DNA from: Deltaproteobacteria bacterium
Lineage (GTDB): Bacteria > Myxococcota_C > UBA6777
Direction of reading: 5' to 3'
Assembly (NCBI GenBank): GCA_006226375.1
Contig: SBHC01000017.1
Coordinates: 57,331 to 121,330, forward strand
DNA length: 64,000 nucleotides
Below, one piece after another: positions 42,293-52,155 of the stretch. The notes under the pieces are model-generated. The model did no database searches, had not been told where the DNA came from, and worked only from the letters and a program-made list of their open reading frames with translations. Numbering within the stretch: the first letter of the stretch is position 1; each line of letters starts with the position of its first letter. The position numbers and the translations under genes are program-made.

Positions 42293-43402
42293 GTGGCCGT
42301 TATCTTTCCTCGATGGACGAACAAAACTCCATTGATCTTACTCACACTCGGTTTGGGTGGTGGGTTGTTTACAATCTTTGGGGTTTGGTATTGGTTCTCC
42401 CCCCAGTTTACCGATGTGGGCTATGCGCCCAAGCAACCGGTTCCCTTCAGTCACCAGTTTCACGCTGGTACATTGGGTCTCGATTGTCGGTATTGTCACT
42501 ACACGGTGGAAAAAGCGGGCTTTGCCGCGATTCCGCCTACCCAGGTTTGTATGGGGTGTCACACGTATGTGGTACCCAATAGCCGCAAAATTGCAGTGCT
42601 TAAGGCCAATCATGAAGCCAAGAAGCCTGTGCCCTGGGTTCGTGTTCACATGCTCCCTGATTATGCCTACTTCAACCACAGCGTTCACGTTGGGGCTGGT
42701 GTAGGTTGTGCCTCCTGCCACGGTCGCATCGACAAGATGGCAGTGGTTCATCAGGCGAAGCCGTTGAGCATGGGATGGTGTTTGGATTGTCACCGCAATC
42801 CAAACAAGCACCTGCGACCTAAGGATCAGGTCACCAACATGAAATGGGATGGTTCCCCTGAGAAGAAAAAGTTTCAGGCGGATCTCAAGGCTTGTTTGGC
42901 CAATCCCAAGACGTGCAAGAACGAGTACATTCGCAACTTCATCGCTCGTCGAAAAGACATGCAAGAGCGACGTAAGAACCTCGCGATGGATCTTCTTGTG
43001 CGCGATGAGAAGGCGCTCACCGCTACCTTCAAGGCGTGTCTCTCCAAAAAAGGGAAGTGCACCAACAAGGCTGTGGCAGCATTCATCGCGAAGTATCGCT
43101 CCAATGCGAAGCATGGGCATGGTCACGACCACGGTCACGACCACGGCGACAAGAAGAACGCCAAGCATGACCATAGCAAGCATGGCAAGAAGAAAGCTGC
43201 GAAGGGCAAAGCGACCAAGAAAGCTCACAAGCATCACCACCACAAGGGTGATGGCGTGAAGATGATGGTCGCGGCGTTCCGCAACAGCTACCAGCCCAAG
43301 ACTGTGCTTCGTCACAAGTTCCTGGATTGGAAGTGGCCGCAGCAAGATCCGAAGCAGCTGTTTGTCAACCCACCGGAGCATTGCTCGGGTTGTCACCGAT
43401 AA
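42293..43402 (+). CDS. actA: Alternative Complex III pentahaem cytochrome c subunit ActA
   Basis: The GTG at 42293 has GAGGG 7 nt upstream, and the protein (369 residues) then opens with a membrane anchor (LILLTLGLGGGLFTIFGVWY). Five haem c motifs are present: CRYCH (65-69), CMGCH (86-90), CASCH (139-143), CLDCH (163-167) and CSGCH at the very end. This is the ActA pattern; ActA passes electrons from the ACIII core to acceptors. Between haems 4 and 5 lies an insertion of about 150 residues that ends in a His/Asp/Lys-rich stretch (HGHGHDHGHDHG, then HKHHHHKGDG). It is the first gene of the operon. Confidence 0.92.
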   Translation: MAVIFPRWTNKTPLILLTLGLGGGLFTIFGVWYWFSPQFTDVGYAPKQPVPFSHQFHAGTLGLDCRYCHYTVEKAGFAAIPPTQVCMGCHTYVVPNSRKIAVLKANHEAKKPVPWVRVHMLPDYAYFNHSVHVGAGVGCASCHGRIDKMAVVHQAKPLSMGWCLDCHRNPNKHLRPKDQVTNMKWDGSPEKKKFQADLKACLANPKTCKNEYIRNFIARRKDMQERRKNLAMDLLVRDEKALTATFKACLSKKGKCTNKAVAAFIAKYRSNAKHGHGHDHGHDHGDKKNAKHDHSKHGKKKAAKGKATKKAHKHHHHKGDGVKMMVAAFRNSYQPKTVLRHKFLDWKWPQQDPKQLFVNPPEHCSGCHR

Positions 43403-43456
43403 CAAACATCCACACCACAGCTAAAGCATGTGGTTTGCTTGTTGATAGAGGGTCCC

Positions 43457-46400
43457 ATGTCGCACTGGCGTAGTATCGAAGAAAAAGAAGGTCTTCCGAC
43501 ATTTTCACCTGAAATGGACTATGAGTACACTCCCTCCGAGGACGAGTTGAAATCCTTGGGTGTCAACCGACGAAAGTTTATCGGGTTGATGGGAGCGTCG
43601 ATGGCCCTGGCTGGCGTTGCTGCTACGGGTTGTCGAAAGCCTGTCCAGAACATCATGCCTTACAACCAGCGTCCCGAGGACATGGTGTTGGGTAAGCCGA
43701 TGTTTTACGCGACCGCTATGAACGTTGGTCGCTCGGTGCAAGGTCTCTTGGTGAAAAGCCAGGAAGGTCGCCCCATCAAAATTGAAGGTAACCCTGACCA
43801 TCCCTCCAGCAACGGTGCTACCGATGTGTGGGGACAGTCATCGGTTTTGGATCTGTACGATCCCGATCGCAGCCGCAAGCCCGCACGCGGTGGACGTGAG
43901 TCCTCCTGGGAAGCGTTCTTTGCTGCTTTGGACAAACAACTGGCCAACGCTCGCAAAGCCAACGGCAAAGGCTTGGCGGTTGTTGTCGAGGAAGTTCCCT
44001 CCCCCAGCTTCCAAAACATGCTGGGTGAATTGAGGAAGAAACTTCCACAGGTTGCTTTGTACAAGCACGATCCTGCTGGCGATGCAAACGCTGCTGCCGG
44101 ACAGGCTCTTGTTGGTGCTTCCAACCACCGCGCTGTCTACTACACCGAAAATGCCAAGCGCATTCTCAGCGTAGACTCAGACTTCCTCGGTGTGGATGGA
44201 GACTCCATCCGTCAGTCGAAAGGCTTTGCGAAAGGTCGCGACACCCTCGCTGCTGAGTTGGAAGGCAAGCTCAAAGAAGCCAACATGAACCGTCTGTATG
44301 TTGTTGAGACTGCGTTCTCCACGACAGGCGTCAACGCTGACCACCGTATGCGCGTTCGCGCCGGTGAGTTGGGCGACTTCCTCGCTGGGTTCGCTGGCTA
44401 TCTTCTGACCAATAAGGTTGGAACGGTTCCGGCGGGCGCAGGTGAGTTGGTCAAGGCTCTCAAGTCTCGCTACAGCGCGCTGACCACCAAGTACGAGAAG
44501 CGCTCCTTCAAGTGGAAGACCTGGTACAAGGCGCTCAGCGATGATTTCGCTGCGCACTTGGGCAAGTCCCTTGTGATGGTCGGTGAAAGCCAGCCTGCTG
44601 CTGTTCACGCTGTGGGCCACTTCGTCAACTTGTTGCTCGGCAACGTTGGCGAAGGAAAGACCGTTCAATACTTCGAAAGCAACGAAGCTGCGACTGGAAC
44701 CATCGAAGAGTTGGCCTCCAGCATCAAGGCTGGGGAAGTGAGCACCCTGGTTGTGTTGGGCGGGAATCCTGCCTACTCCGCTCCGGGTAGCCTCGACTTC
44801 GCAACGCTCGTGCAAGGTGTGGACTTCTCGGTTCACCTCAGCCTCCACGTGGATGAAACGTCGCAGGTCTCGACCTGGCACGTTCCCATGAACCACTACC
44901 TCGAAAGCTGGGGAGACCTCCGCAGCACCGAAGGTGTGGTTTCGGTACAGCAGCCTTTGATCGCTCCGCTCTACGGAACACTCTCCAACCTGGAACTGCT
45001 CGCCTACGTTGTGGGTGACCAGCCGACCAAAGGCTACGACATCGTTCAAGGCTACTGGAAGAGCCAGCCCGTTGGAAAGAAAGGTTTCAAAGCGAACTGG
45101 AAACGTTGGCTCCATGAAGGCTTGATCACAGAGGCTTCGGCAAAAGCTACGACTCCTTCCTTGAAGTGGAACGACGCAGCCGACGCATGGCGCGGTGAAC
45201 CGAACCTCGGTGCTGCGACTCCGGCCAAGTTTTCTTGCGATGTGCGCTTCCAAATCGACCCCTCGGTTTGTGACGGACGCTTCGCGAACAACCCTTGGTT
45301 GCAAGAACTTCCGGATCCCATGACCAAGCTAACATGGGACAACGCTGCCTTGATGAGCCCGAAAATGGCTCGTGATTACAAGTTCAAAGACGGCCAATGG
45401 ATTGAGCTGTCCTTGCAAGGACGCTCCATCAAGATTCCTGTGTACGTTGCTCCAGGGGTTGCAGAGAACACCATTCTCCTTCCCTTTGGTTATGGACGTG
45501 ACTTCGGCGGTCGTATCGCTAAGGGAGCAGGTTTCAATGTCTTTGGCCTTCGCCCCAGCAGCAATACGTTCTTTGCTTCCGGCGCGACCTTCAAAAAGGT
45601 GATTGCTGTCGATTACCAGCTGGTATCGACCCAAGACCACGGCCGCATGGAAGAGTTCAGCAAGAGCACTGTCTCCGCAGGTTACGGTTCTCTCGTCGAG
45701 CCGACCATCATGGGAGTGAAAGGCACCGATCGTGTCACCATTCTGCGTGAGGCCAATCTGGAGAGCTACCAGAAAGAGCCCGGTCAGTTTGAAAAGTACG
45801 AGGTGATGCCGAAGAAAGAGCTTCGTTCGCTGTGGACTCAGCCCAACGAAAAGGGCGGACAGCAGTGGGGGATGGTGATCGACCTCAACAAATGCAACGG
45901 CTGCAACGTTTGCACCATTGCCTGTCAGTCGGAAAACAACATCTCGGTGGTTGGAAAAGAGCGAGTGGCAGTGGGTCGCGAGATGCACTGGATTCGTATC
46001 GACCGTTACTTTACCGGTGACCAGGACGAGCCTGAAGCATCCGTCCAGCCCATGGGTTGTGTTCACTGCGAAAACGCTCCCTGTGAGAACGTATGTCCGG
46101 TGGCAGCAACCGTTCACAGCCCTGAGGGTATGAACGATATGGCGTACAACCGATGCATCGGTACTCGTTACTGCGCCAACAACTGCCCCTACAAGGTACG
46201 TCGCTTCAACTTCTTCAACTACAGCAAAGAGAACACCCAGCAGGTTCCCCTGCTCCAAATGCAGCGCAACCCGGACGTTACTGTTCGATTCCGCGGTGTG
46301 ATGGAGAAGTGTTCCTACTGCGTACAGCGAGTGAACGCGGCGAAGATCGACGCCAAGCGAGATGGAAACGGTTACGTGCCCGATGGCGCGGTGACTCCAG

Positions 46401-46576
46401 CTTGTGCGCAAGCTTGTCCCTCAGAGGCGATTGTCTTTGGTGATGTCAACGATCCCAAGACTCGGGTCGCCAAGTTGAAGAAGATCCAACGGAACTACGC
46501 AGTGCTGCGAGAGCTCAATAACAAGCCTCGTACAACTTATCTGGCACGTCTGCGCAACCGCAACCCCAAAATCTGA
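43457..46576 (+). CDS. actB: Alternative Complex III iron-sulfur subunit ActB
   Basis: This 1039-residue protein starts at the ATG at 43457 (AGAGGG upstream). A twin-arginine signal ([20 protein letters not shown]) shows export of the folded protein. The first 750 residues resemble molybdopterin oxidoreductases but in ACIII bind no molybdenum. The C-terminal 250 residues are a ferredoxin-like NrfC domain: [40 protein letters not shown] and CSYCVQR, plus CAQACPSEA. It relays electrons from quinol oxidised at ActC/ActF to the cytochromes. The fused length equals the usual ActB1-B2. Confidence 0.95.
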   Translation: MSHWRSIEEKEGLPTFSPEMDYEYTPSEDELKSLGVNRRKFIGLMGASMALAGVAATGCRKPVQNIMPYNQRPEDMVLGKPMFYATAMNVGRSVQGLLVKSQEGRPIKIEGNPDHPSSNGATDVWGQSSVLDLYDPDRSRKPARGGRESSWEAFFAALDKQLANARKANGKGLAVVVEEVPSPSFQNMLGELRKKLPQVALYKHDPAGDANAAAGQALVGASNHRAVYYTENAKRILSVDSDFLGVDGDSIRQSKGFAKGRDTLAAELEGKLKEANMNRLYVVETAFSTTGVNADHRMRVRAGELGDFLAGFAGYLLTNKVGTVPAGAGELVKALKSRYSALTTKYEKRSFKWKTWYKALSDDFAAHLGKSLVMVGESQPAAVHAVGHFVNLLLGNVGEGKTVQYFESNEAATGTIEELASSIKAGEVSTLVVLGGNPAYSAPGSLDFATLVQGVDFSVHLSLHVDETSQVSTWHVPMNHYLESWGDLRSTEGVVSVQQPLIAPLYGTLSNLELLAYVVGDQPTKGYDIVQGYWKSQPVGKKGFKANWKRWLHEGLITEASAKATTPSLKWNDAADAWRGEPNLGAATPAKFSCDVRFQIDPSVCDGRFANNPWLQELPDPMTKLTWDNAALMSPKMARDYKFKDGQWIELSLQGRSIKIPVYVAPGVAENTILLPFGYGRDFGGRIAKGAGFNVFGLRPSSNTFFASGATFKKVIAVDYQLVSTQDHGRMEEFSKSTVSAGYGSLVEPTIMGVKGTDRVTILREANLESYQKEPGQFEKYEVMPKKELRSLWTQPNEKGGQQWGMVIDLNKCNGCNVCTIACQSENNISVVGKERVAVGREMHWIRIDRYFTGDQDEPEASVQPMGCVHCENAPCENVCPVAATVHSPEGMNDMAYNRCIGTRYCANNCPYKVRRFNFFNYSKENTQQVPLLQMQRNPDVTVRFRGVMEKCSYCVQRVNAAKIDAKRDGNGYVPDGAVTPACAQACPSEAIVFGDVNDPKTRVAKLKKIQRNYAVLRELNNKPRTTYLARLRNRNPKI

Positions 46577-46587
46577 TTGGTAAGGTC

Positions 46588-48021
46588 ATGGTAACGCGTT
46601 CGCAACATTTTGATTCTCAAGTGCGCTATCTCGATCCTGTGGATGGTCGCGCTCCTCTCATTGTTGGTGATACTTCCTTTCACGGTATCACAGAGGCCAT
46701 TGCGGCTCCCACCGAGTGGGCTCCGCCGATTGGCTGGTACGTTGTTCTCGCTATCTCTGTCATGCTCTTGGGCGTGTTTGGTCTCTCCATCGGTTACCTC
46801 TTTTGGGAAGGTACCGGAATCTGGGGGATCAACAATCCAGTGGCATGGGGTTGGGCGATCGTCAACTTCGTCTTCTGGGTTGGTATTGGTCACGCGGGTA
46901 CGCTGATCTCCGCCATCCTCTTCCTCTTCCGACAGAAGTGGCGTACTTCGATTAACCGCTCCGCTGAGGCGATGACCATCTTCGCGGTTATGTGTGCGTT
47001 GGTCTTCCCGGGTATTCACGTCGGTCGCCCCTGGCTTCCGTACTGGATGTTGCCCCTGCCCAACCAAATGCAGATGTGGCCCAACTTCCGCAGTCCTCTG
47101 ATCTGGGACATCTTTGCGGTAAGTGTTTACGGTACAGTGTCGGTGCTCTTCTGGTACACCGGTTTGATTCCTGACTTGGCCACCTTCCGTGACCGTCAGA
47201 AGACCAAACTGCGTCGCTTCATCTACGGCTTCTTTGCTTTGGGTTGGCGCGGATCGGCTCGTCACTGGCTGAACTACGAACGTGCGTACCTGCTCCTTGC
47301 AGCGCTCGCAACTCCGCTGGTTCTCTCCGTGCACTCGGTCGTTTCCTTTGACTTTGCAACCTCCCAGTTGCCCGGTTGGCACACCACCATCTTCCCGCCG
47401 TACTTCGTCGCGGGCGCGATCTTCTCTGGATTCGCGATGGTGATGACGCTGATGATTGTGGCTCGTGTGGTGTTCCGCTTGGAGCACTTGATTACGATTC
47501 GCCACTTCGAGAACATGGCCAAGATTATGCTGTTGACCGGAACTCTTGTCGGTTACGCTTACAGCATCGAATTCTTTATGGCTTGGTACAGCGGCAACCC
47601 CTACGAAAGCTTTGCCTTCATCAACCGTATCTTTGGTCCCTACGCTTGGGCCTATTGGACCATGATTAGCTGCAACGTTATTACGCCGCAGTTCTTCTGG
47701 TCGAAGAAGCTACGCACAAACGTTCCCTTCTTGTTCGTTTGTACGATCTTCATCAACATCGGTATGTGGTTTGAGCGTTTCGTTATCGTTGTGTCTTCGC
47801 TGCACCGCGACTTCTTGCCCTCAAGCTGGGGTTACTTCACAGCGACTTGGTGGGACATCTCGACATTCATCGGCAGCTTCGGCTTGTTCATGACGATGTT
47901 CTGCTTGTTCTTGCGCTTCTTGCCGGCCGTTTCGATCGCAGAAGTCAAGACCGTCGTTCCGCATGCTGATCCTCACTACCATGAAGACGCTGCAGGTGAC
48001 GCTGCTGCCGAACACGCCTAA
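46588..48021 (+). CDS. actC: Alternative Complex III NrfD-like quinol-binding subunit ActC
   Basis: This 477-residue polytopic membrane protein belongs to the NrfD/PsrC family, with about ten helices. Typical segments are [80 protein letters not shown] and [19 protein letters not shown] [15 protein letters not shown]. It oxidises menaquinol or ubiquinol at the membrane. It follows actB by 11 nt and precedes actD by 16 nt. Confidence 0.95.
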   Translation: MVTRSQHFDSQVRYLDPVDGRAPLIVGDTSFHGITEAIAAPTEWAPPIGWYVVLAISVMLLGVFGLSIGYLFWEGTGIWGINNPVAWGWAIVNFVFWVGIGHAGTLISAILFLFRQKWRTSINRSAEAMTIFAVMCALVFPGIHVGRPWLPYWMLPLPNQMQMWPNFRSPLIWDIFAVSVYGTVSVLFWYTGLIPDLATFRDRQKTKLRRFIYGFFALGWRGSARHWLNYERAYLLLAALATPLVLSVHSVVSFDFATSQLPGWHTTIFPPYFVAGAIFSGFAMVMTLMIVARVVFRLEHLITIRHFENMAKIMLLTGTLVGYAYSIEFFMAWYSGNPYESFAFINRIFGPYAWAYWTMISCNVITPQFFWSKKLRTNVPFLFVCTIFINIGMWFERFVIVVSSLHRDFLPSSWGYFTATWWDISTFIGSFGLFMTMFCLFLRFLPAVSIAEVKTVVPHADPHYHEDAAGDAAAEHA

Positions 48022-48037
48022 GCGAAAGGGTAGGTTG

Positions 48038-48580
48038 ATGTCTAAATATACGAACGAATACTTCGGTGTATTGGCAGAGTTTGCAAGCCCTGCCAAGTTG
48101 TATCACGGCTGCGAAGAAATTCGCGACGCAGGTTACAAGAAGTGGGACGCCTACACTCCCTTTCCGGTACACGGCCTGGAAAAAGCGATGGGCATTCCCA
48201 ACTCCAAGGTACCCTGGATCTCCCTGGTGGGTGGTCTGACCGGTGCCAGCGGTGGCTTCTTCATGCAGTGGTGGATGAGCTCAGTGGACTATCCCCTGAT
48301 CATCAGTGGAAAGCCCCTGTTCAGTTGGCCTGCTTTTGTTCCCGTTACCTTCGAGTTGGGAATTTTGCTTGCAGCCTTTGGCGCGGTGTTTGGCATGTTG
48401 GCGTTGAATCGCCTCCCCCAGCCCTACCACCCGCTGTTTCAATCGAAAAACTTTGAACGTGTCACCGACGACAAGTTCTTTGTCGCTATCGAAGCGAACG
48501 ATCCTCAGTTCGACCCCGAAGCGACGGCTGAGTTCTTGAAGTCGTTGGGTGCCACGAACATTGAATTGGTCAAGCCGTAA
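48038..48580 (+). CDS. actD: Alternative Complex III membrane subunit ActD (DUF3341)
   Basis: This 180-residue protein starts at the ATG at 48038 (AAGGG upstream), which gives the canonical N-terminus FGVLAEFASPAKLYHGCEEI followed by KKWDAYTPFPVHGLEKAMG. Two membrane helices (VPWISLVGGLTGASGGFFMQ, and around residues 105-130) and a C-terminal segment with FFVAIEANDPQFDPEAT follow. DUF3341 is the ActD signature. It is a structural subunit without cofactors. Confidence 0.95.
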   Translation: MSKYTNEYFGVLAEFASPAKLYHGCEEIRDAGYKKWDAYTPFPVHGLEKAMGIPNSKVPWISLVGGLTGASGGFFMQWWMSSVDYPLIISGKPLFSWPAFVPVTFELGILLAAFGAVFGMLALNRLPQPYHPLFQSKNFERVTDDKFFVAIEANDPQFDPEATAEFLKSLGATNIELVKP

Positions 48581-48597
48581 GACGCTGGAGCTTTAAA

Positions 48598-49221
48598 ATG
48601 CAAATGCCTTCCAACCGATGGTTTCGGGGAATCTTGATGTTCGGAGCTGCCCTTGTTGCGGGTGGTGTCCTGGCAGGTTGTCGCGGCCAGTTGTCTGAGT
48701 CGCCGCCGATTCACCCCAACCCCAATATGGACTTTCAAAAGCGCTACGATCCGCAGGAGCCCAGCACGTTCTTCAGTGATGGACGTGCCATGCGTAAGCC
48801 TGTGGCTGGTACCGTTGCGCGTCCCCCTCACTCTGTGAAGGGCAAGACGTTTGTCAAAAACGATCCCCACCTATACACCGGGATGGTCAATGGAAAGTTT
48901 GCCAACAAACTTCCCAAGCAAATCAAGTTGACCGACGCGCTGCTCAAGCGTGGCCAGAATCGTTACAATATTTTCTGCACGGCATGCCACGGCAAAACCG
49001 GCAACGGCAAAGGCGTTGTTACGCTGTATTCGTCCGGAATCAACCCGCGAAACTTCCATGAAGTTCGGACGATCGCGTTGGGCCAAATCTACAGCGCTAT
49101 GTTCAAAGGCGCTGGTACGATGAAGCCTTACAACTCCCAGCTGACGGTCGAAGACCGCTGGGCTGTTGCTGCCTACGTTCGTGCTCTGCAACTTACTCGC
49201 AAATCCTTTGCATCTCGATAA
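48598..49221 (+). CDS. actE: Alternative Complex III monohaem cytochrome c lipoprotein ActE
   Basis: This 207-residue protein carries a lipoprotein signal (GAALVAGGVLAGC) and one haem c motif (FCTACHGKTGNG). Upstream of the haem are the ActE features PNMDFQKRYDPQEPSTFFSD and RPPHSV. A Met ligand is available in GAGTMKPYNSQL. It is the mobile or terminal electron outlet of ACIII in the periplasm. It is 17 nt after actD and 14 nt before actF. Confidence 0.94.
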   Translation: MQMPSNRWFRGILMFGAALVAGGVLAGCRGQLSESPPIHPNPNMDFQKRYDPQEPSTFFSDGRAMRKPVAGTVARPPHSVKGKTFVKNDPHLYTGMVNGKFANKLPKQIKLTDALLKRGQNRYNIFCTACHGKTGNGKGVVTLYSSGINPRNFHEVRTIALGQIYSAMFKGAGTMKPYNSQLTVEDRWAVAAYVRALQLTRKSFASR

Positions 49222-49235
49222 GGAGGCTGGGTGTC

Positions 49236-50486
49236 GTGTCTGCACATAAGCCAAAACTCCCCCTTGCTGAAGAAGCGATAACTCTTTCGAAGGGCAGTCT
49301 GTGGCGTAAAATGCCTCTGATTGCTGGCCTGATTGGAATCGTTGCCTTGGGTATTACGATCTCCATGGGTTCGAAAGACCACTCGTTCGTCTACTTCGGC
49401 TCGTACATGGTCTCGTTCTTGTTCTTTCTGACCATCGCTTTGGGTGGTCTGTTCTTTGTTCTGATCCACTTCGCAGCCAAGGCGGGATGGTCGACAGTGA
49501 TTCGTCGCCTCGCGGAAGCCGTGATGGGTACGATTCCCTTGTTTGCTCTGCTGACCATTCCTCTGCTGATTGGTGGCGAGCACAACGGCTTGCACACCCT
49601 CTTTCATCACTGGATGGACAAGGCTGCTGTTGCAAAAGATCCCATTCTTCAAGGCAAGAGTGCCTACTTGAACACGGGCTTCTTCTTTGCACGTGCGATC
49701 TTCTACTTCGGCTTCTGGATCTTGTGCTCGCAGTGGTATCTGCGCAACTCGATCAAGCAAGACACCGTTGGTGGTGAAGCCATTACCCGCAAGCTTCAGT
49801 TCTGGAGCCCCATGGGTATTATGTTCTTCGCACTGAGCGTCACCTTTGCTGGCTTCGACTGGGTTATGTCCATCGATCCACACTGGTACTCCACCATCTT
49901 TGGTGTGTATATCTTTGCCGGATGTGTTGTGTCTCTTCACGCCACTGTGGCTCTGATTACGATCGCGCTTCGCTCCAGCGGCTACCTCAAGAATGTGGTC
50001 ACCGTTGAGCACGACCAAGACGTCGGCAAGATGATCTTTGCCTTCACCGTGTTCTGGTCGTACATCGCGTTCTCCCAGTTCATGTTGATCTGGTACGCGA
50101 ACATTCCCGAAGAAACCAAGTGGTTCCAATACCGCTTGTTCGGTGAGTGGCAACCCCTGACCATTGCGCTGGCCCTCGGCCACTTTGTGGTGCCGTTCTT
50201 CTTCTTGATGTCTCGACACATCAAGCGGAACCCCGTCACCCTGGCGTTTGGTGCCCTTTGGATGCTTACGTTCCACTTGGTTGACTTGTACTGGTTGATC
50301 ATGCCGACGCTGTATCACCACGGGCACAAGCACTTCCACAAGCAAGACCTCGTCTTCTTGGGCTTGAGCTTCGTAGGGATTGGTGCGCTGTTCTTTGCAG
50401 GCTTCACCTGGTGGCTGGGTCGCAGTTCCTTGGTTCCCAAACAAGATCCTCGACTCCCCGAGTCTCTCTCGTTTGAGAATATGTAA
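49236..50486 (+). CDS. actF: Alternative Complex III membrane subunit ActF (NrfD-like)
   Basis: This 416-residue polytopic membrane protein starts at the GTG at 49236, with AAGGAGG 9 nt upstream. It has about ten helices. The family pattern includes WRKMPLIAGLIGIVALGITI, EHNGLHTLFHHWMDKAAV, KSAYLNTGFFFARAIFYFGF, FAGFDWVMSIDPHWYSTIFG and YIAFSQFMLIWYANIPEETK. It is the second NrfD-like subunit and the last ACIII gene; a hairpin follows its stop. Confidence 0.95.
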   Translation: MSAHKPKLPLAEEAITLSKGSLWRKMPLIAGLIGIVALGITISMGSKDHSFVYFGSYMVSFLFFLTIALGGLFFVLIHFAAKAGWSTVIRRLAEAVMGTIPLFALLTIPLLIGGEHNGLHTLFHHWMDKAAVAKDPILQGKSAYLNTGFFFARAIFYFGFWILCSQWYLRNSIKQDTVGGEAITRKLQFWSPMGIMFFALSVTFAGFDWVMSIDPHWYSTIFGVYIFAGCVVSLHATVALITIALRSSGYLKNVVTVEHDQDVGKMIFAFTVFWSYIAFSQFMLIWYANIPEETKWFQYRLFGEWQPLTIALALGHFVVPFFFLMSRHIKRNPVTLAFGALWMLTFHLVDLYWLIMPTLYHHGHKHFHKQDLVFLGLSFVGIGALFFAGFTWWLGRSSLVPKQDPRLPESLSFENM

Positions 50487-50494
50487 GTCCTTCT

Positions 50495-50517
50495 CTGGCC
50501 CTCGAAATGAGGGCCAG
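50495..50517 (+). terminator. Hairpin between ACIII and caa3 genes
   Basis: CTGGCCCTC and GAGGGCCAG form a perfect 9-bp stem with a 5-nt loop, 9 nt after the actF stop. No U tract follows, so it is more likely an mRNA-processing or stabilising element than a full terminator. Confidence 0.5.
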
Positions 50518-50577
50518 TCCTGACCCCAAGCCTTTTCCAGAAAGCTCTCACTTTCTGTTTGCATTGAGGATAAACTC

Positions 50578-51156
50578 GTGAGCAACAACCAAGTCAAAAA
50601 AGCTGAGTACGATTTTGTTCCTACCATCGCTCTCAGTGTGGTCGTTGTCGCTCTGATTGTTATCACAATTGGAGCCGTGATTTTCATCTGGAGTGTGTTG
50701 AACAAAGCCAGCACCGATGCCATCCTTGCAAAACGCGGTAACGCCCTTGCTACCGTCGTTCGCGTCATTGGCGACAAGTCCGAAATCTTCAACGTACTGG
50801 ACTATCGCAAAAAAGATGCTAGATTGGTCTTGCAGGGAGGGGTAGTCAAAGTAGGAAAGACACATTACGAAGTGGACTCCATTGGAAAGGCAATGCAACG
50901 TTTGGTTGCCAATCCGTCGTATGTTTCGGTCCTACCACCTGTAAAAGAAACGAAAGCGCCAGCGCCACGACGTGCTGCTCCTCGCAAGGCCCCTGCGCCT
51001 CGCAAGGCTCCCGCACCTCGCCGCGCTGCACCACAAAAAGCACCAGCACCTCGCCAGGCCGCTCCAACCAAGCGTGCTCCGGCGAAGCGAGCTGCCGCAC
51101 CCACCTCACGACCCGCTGCTCCAGCGAATCGTCAGGCACCGGCACCTCGACGCTAG
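50578..51156 (+). CDS. Single-pass membrane protein with Pro/Ala/Arg-rich tail
   Basis: The GTG at 50578 (GAGGA upstream) starts a 192-residue protein. One membrane helix (FVPTIALSVVVVALIVITIG) is followed by about 80 residues of ordinary sequence and then a 75-residue low-complexity tail built on APAPRKAPAPRRAAPQKAP-type units. The same tail type ends oxidase subunit IV at 56018. The gene sits between actF and the second SCO gene, so a role in ACIII-caa3 assembly or docking is likely but unproven. I recognise no family. Confidence 0.7.
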   Translation: MSNNQVKKAEYDFVPTIALSVVVVALIVITIGAVIFIWSVLNKASTDAILAKRGNALATVVRVIGDKSEIFNVLDYRKKDARLVLQGGVVKVGKTHYEVDSIGKAMQRLVANPSYVSVLPPVKETKAPAPRRAAPRKAPAPRKAPAPRRAAPQKAPAPRQAAPTKRAPAKRAAAPTSRPAAPANRQAPAPRR

Positions 51157-51174
51157 TGTTCTGAGGGGCAACTT

Positions 51175-52155
51175 TTGCTACAACGGTACAGAATTGTGAA
51201 ACAGAAAGGTCCAATCCCAAGCCGATGGTTCCAGCACAAAGGGTTCTCCCTTGCCGGATACGTTGGCCTTCTTTCTCTGTGCAACGTTCTGCAACGTTGG
51301 GGCAAAGGACGCACCTTCCTCTCGTTGAGTTCTCTGACAATCTTGTGTGTTTCCCTGTGGTGGGGCGGTCCTTCTCTGTCCGTTTCCGAGGTTGCAGCCG
51401 TCAACAATCGGCTCCCCCGTGAACTGAAGGGAGTGGGGGTTCGTAAGTCGTTGGGTCAAACCATTGACTTGAACCTTACATTCCGAGACAGCGCTGGAAA
51501 AACACGCCGCCTCAAGCACTACTTCGACGGGAAAAAACCCGTCATACTGACGCTGAACTACTTTCGCTGTCCTCAACTCTGCACCTTGCAACTCAACGGC
51601 TTTATCAAGGCTGTGAACAAGCTGAAGCAGAGCATGAACTCCAAATACCGGGTGCTCACGGTAAGCTTTAACCATCGTGAGACACCGGATTTGGCCCACG
51701 CCAAGCGCAAAAATTATCTTGCGCAACTTGGCAAGCGAAAGCTGGATTGGGAATTTTTGGTTGGAAGCCAAGCCTCTATCCAAAAGCTAACCCAGGCTCT
51801 TGGTTTCAAGTTCAAGTACATTGAACGCGAAAAGCAATACGCTCACCCAGCTGTCATTTATATCCTTACCCCACAGGGGAAAGTGTCCCAGTTTCTATCG
51901 GGAATTGAGTTCAAAAAGCGCGACCTTCGGTTCGCCCTGATTGATGCCTCCCAAGGAAAGCTGGGATCCCTGCTCGATGCTTTTGTGATGAGTTGTTTTG
52001 TGTACAGCTCTTCCGAAGGCAAATACACAACGTTTGCATTTGGTTTTGTCCGCCTTGGCGGCGGCTTAACCCTTTTGATTCTGGGTCTCTTTCTTGGTTT
52101 TCTCTGGTTCAGAGAACATCAGAAAGGCCCTAAGCAAGTGGAGAGTCCGAAGTAA
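51175..52155 (+). CDS. SCO1/SenC family protein (second copy, C-terminal anchor)
   Basis: The TTG at 51175 is chosen because AGGGG lies 6 nt upstream; the next in-frame start (GTG, 51196) has none. The 326-residue protein has an N-terminal hydrophobic signal (around residues 48-66), then a thioredoxin-like SCO domain with Cys132 and Cys136 (YFRCPQLCTL) and His224 (YAHPAVIYIL). A second membrane helix lies at the C-terminus (LGGGLTLLILGLFLGFLWF). It is a predicted CuA chaperone for CoxB, whose ATG shares one base with its stop codon. It differs strongly from the SCO protein at 41061. Confidence 0.92.
   Translation: MLQRYRIVKQKGPIPSRWFQHKGFSLAGYVGLLSLCNVLQRWGKGRTFLSLSSLTILCVSLWWGGPSLSVSEVAAVNNRLPRELKGVGVRKSLGQTIDLNLTFRDSAGKTRRLKHYFDGKKPVILTLNYFRCPQLCTLQLNGFIKAVNKLKQSMNSKYRVLTVSFNHRETPDLAHAKRKNYLAQLGKRKLDWEFLVGSQASIQKLTQALGFKFKYIEREKQYAHPAVIYILTPQGKVSQFLSGIEFKKRDLRFALIDASQGKLGSLLDAFVMSCFVYSSSEGKYTTFAFGFVRLGGGLTLLILGLFLGFLWFREHQKGPKQVESPK

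Noticed and set aside
44177..46411. Two long minus-strand frames opposite actB
   Set aside because: Shadows of actB, whose cofactor motifs are complete on the plus strand.
49173..50792. 539-codon minus-strand frame across actF
   Set aside because: actF matches its family along its whole length, and the antisense frame has biased composition and no ribosome binding site.
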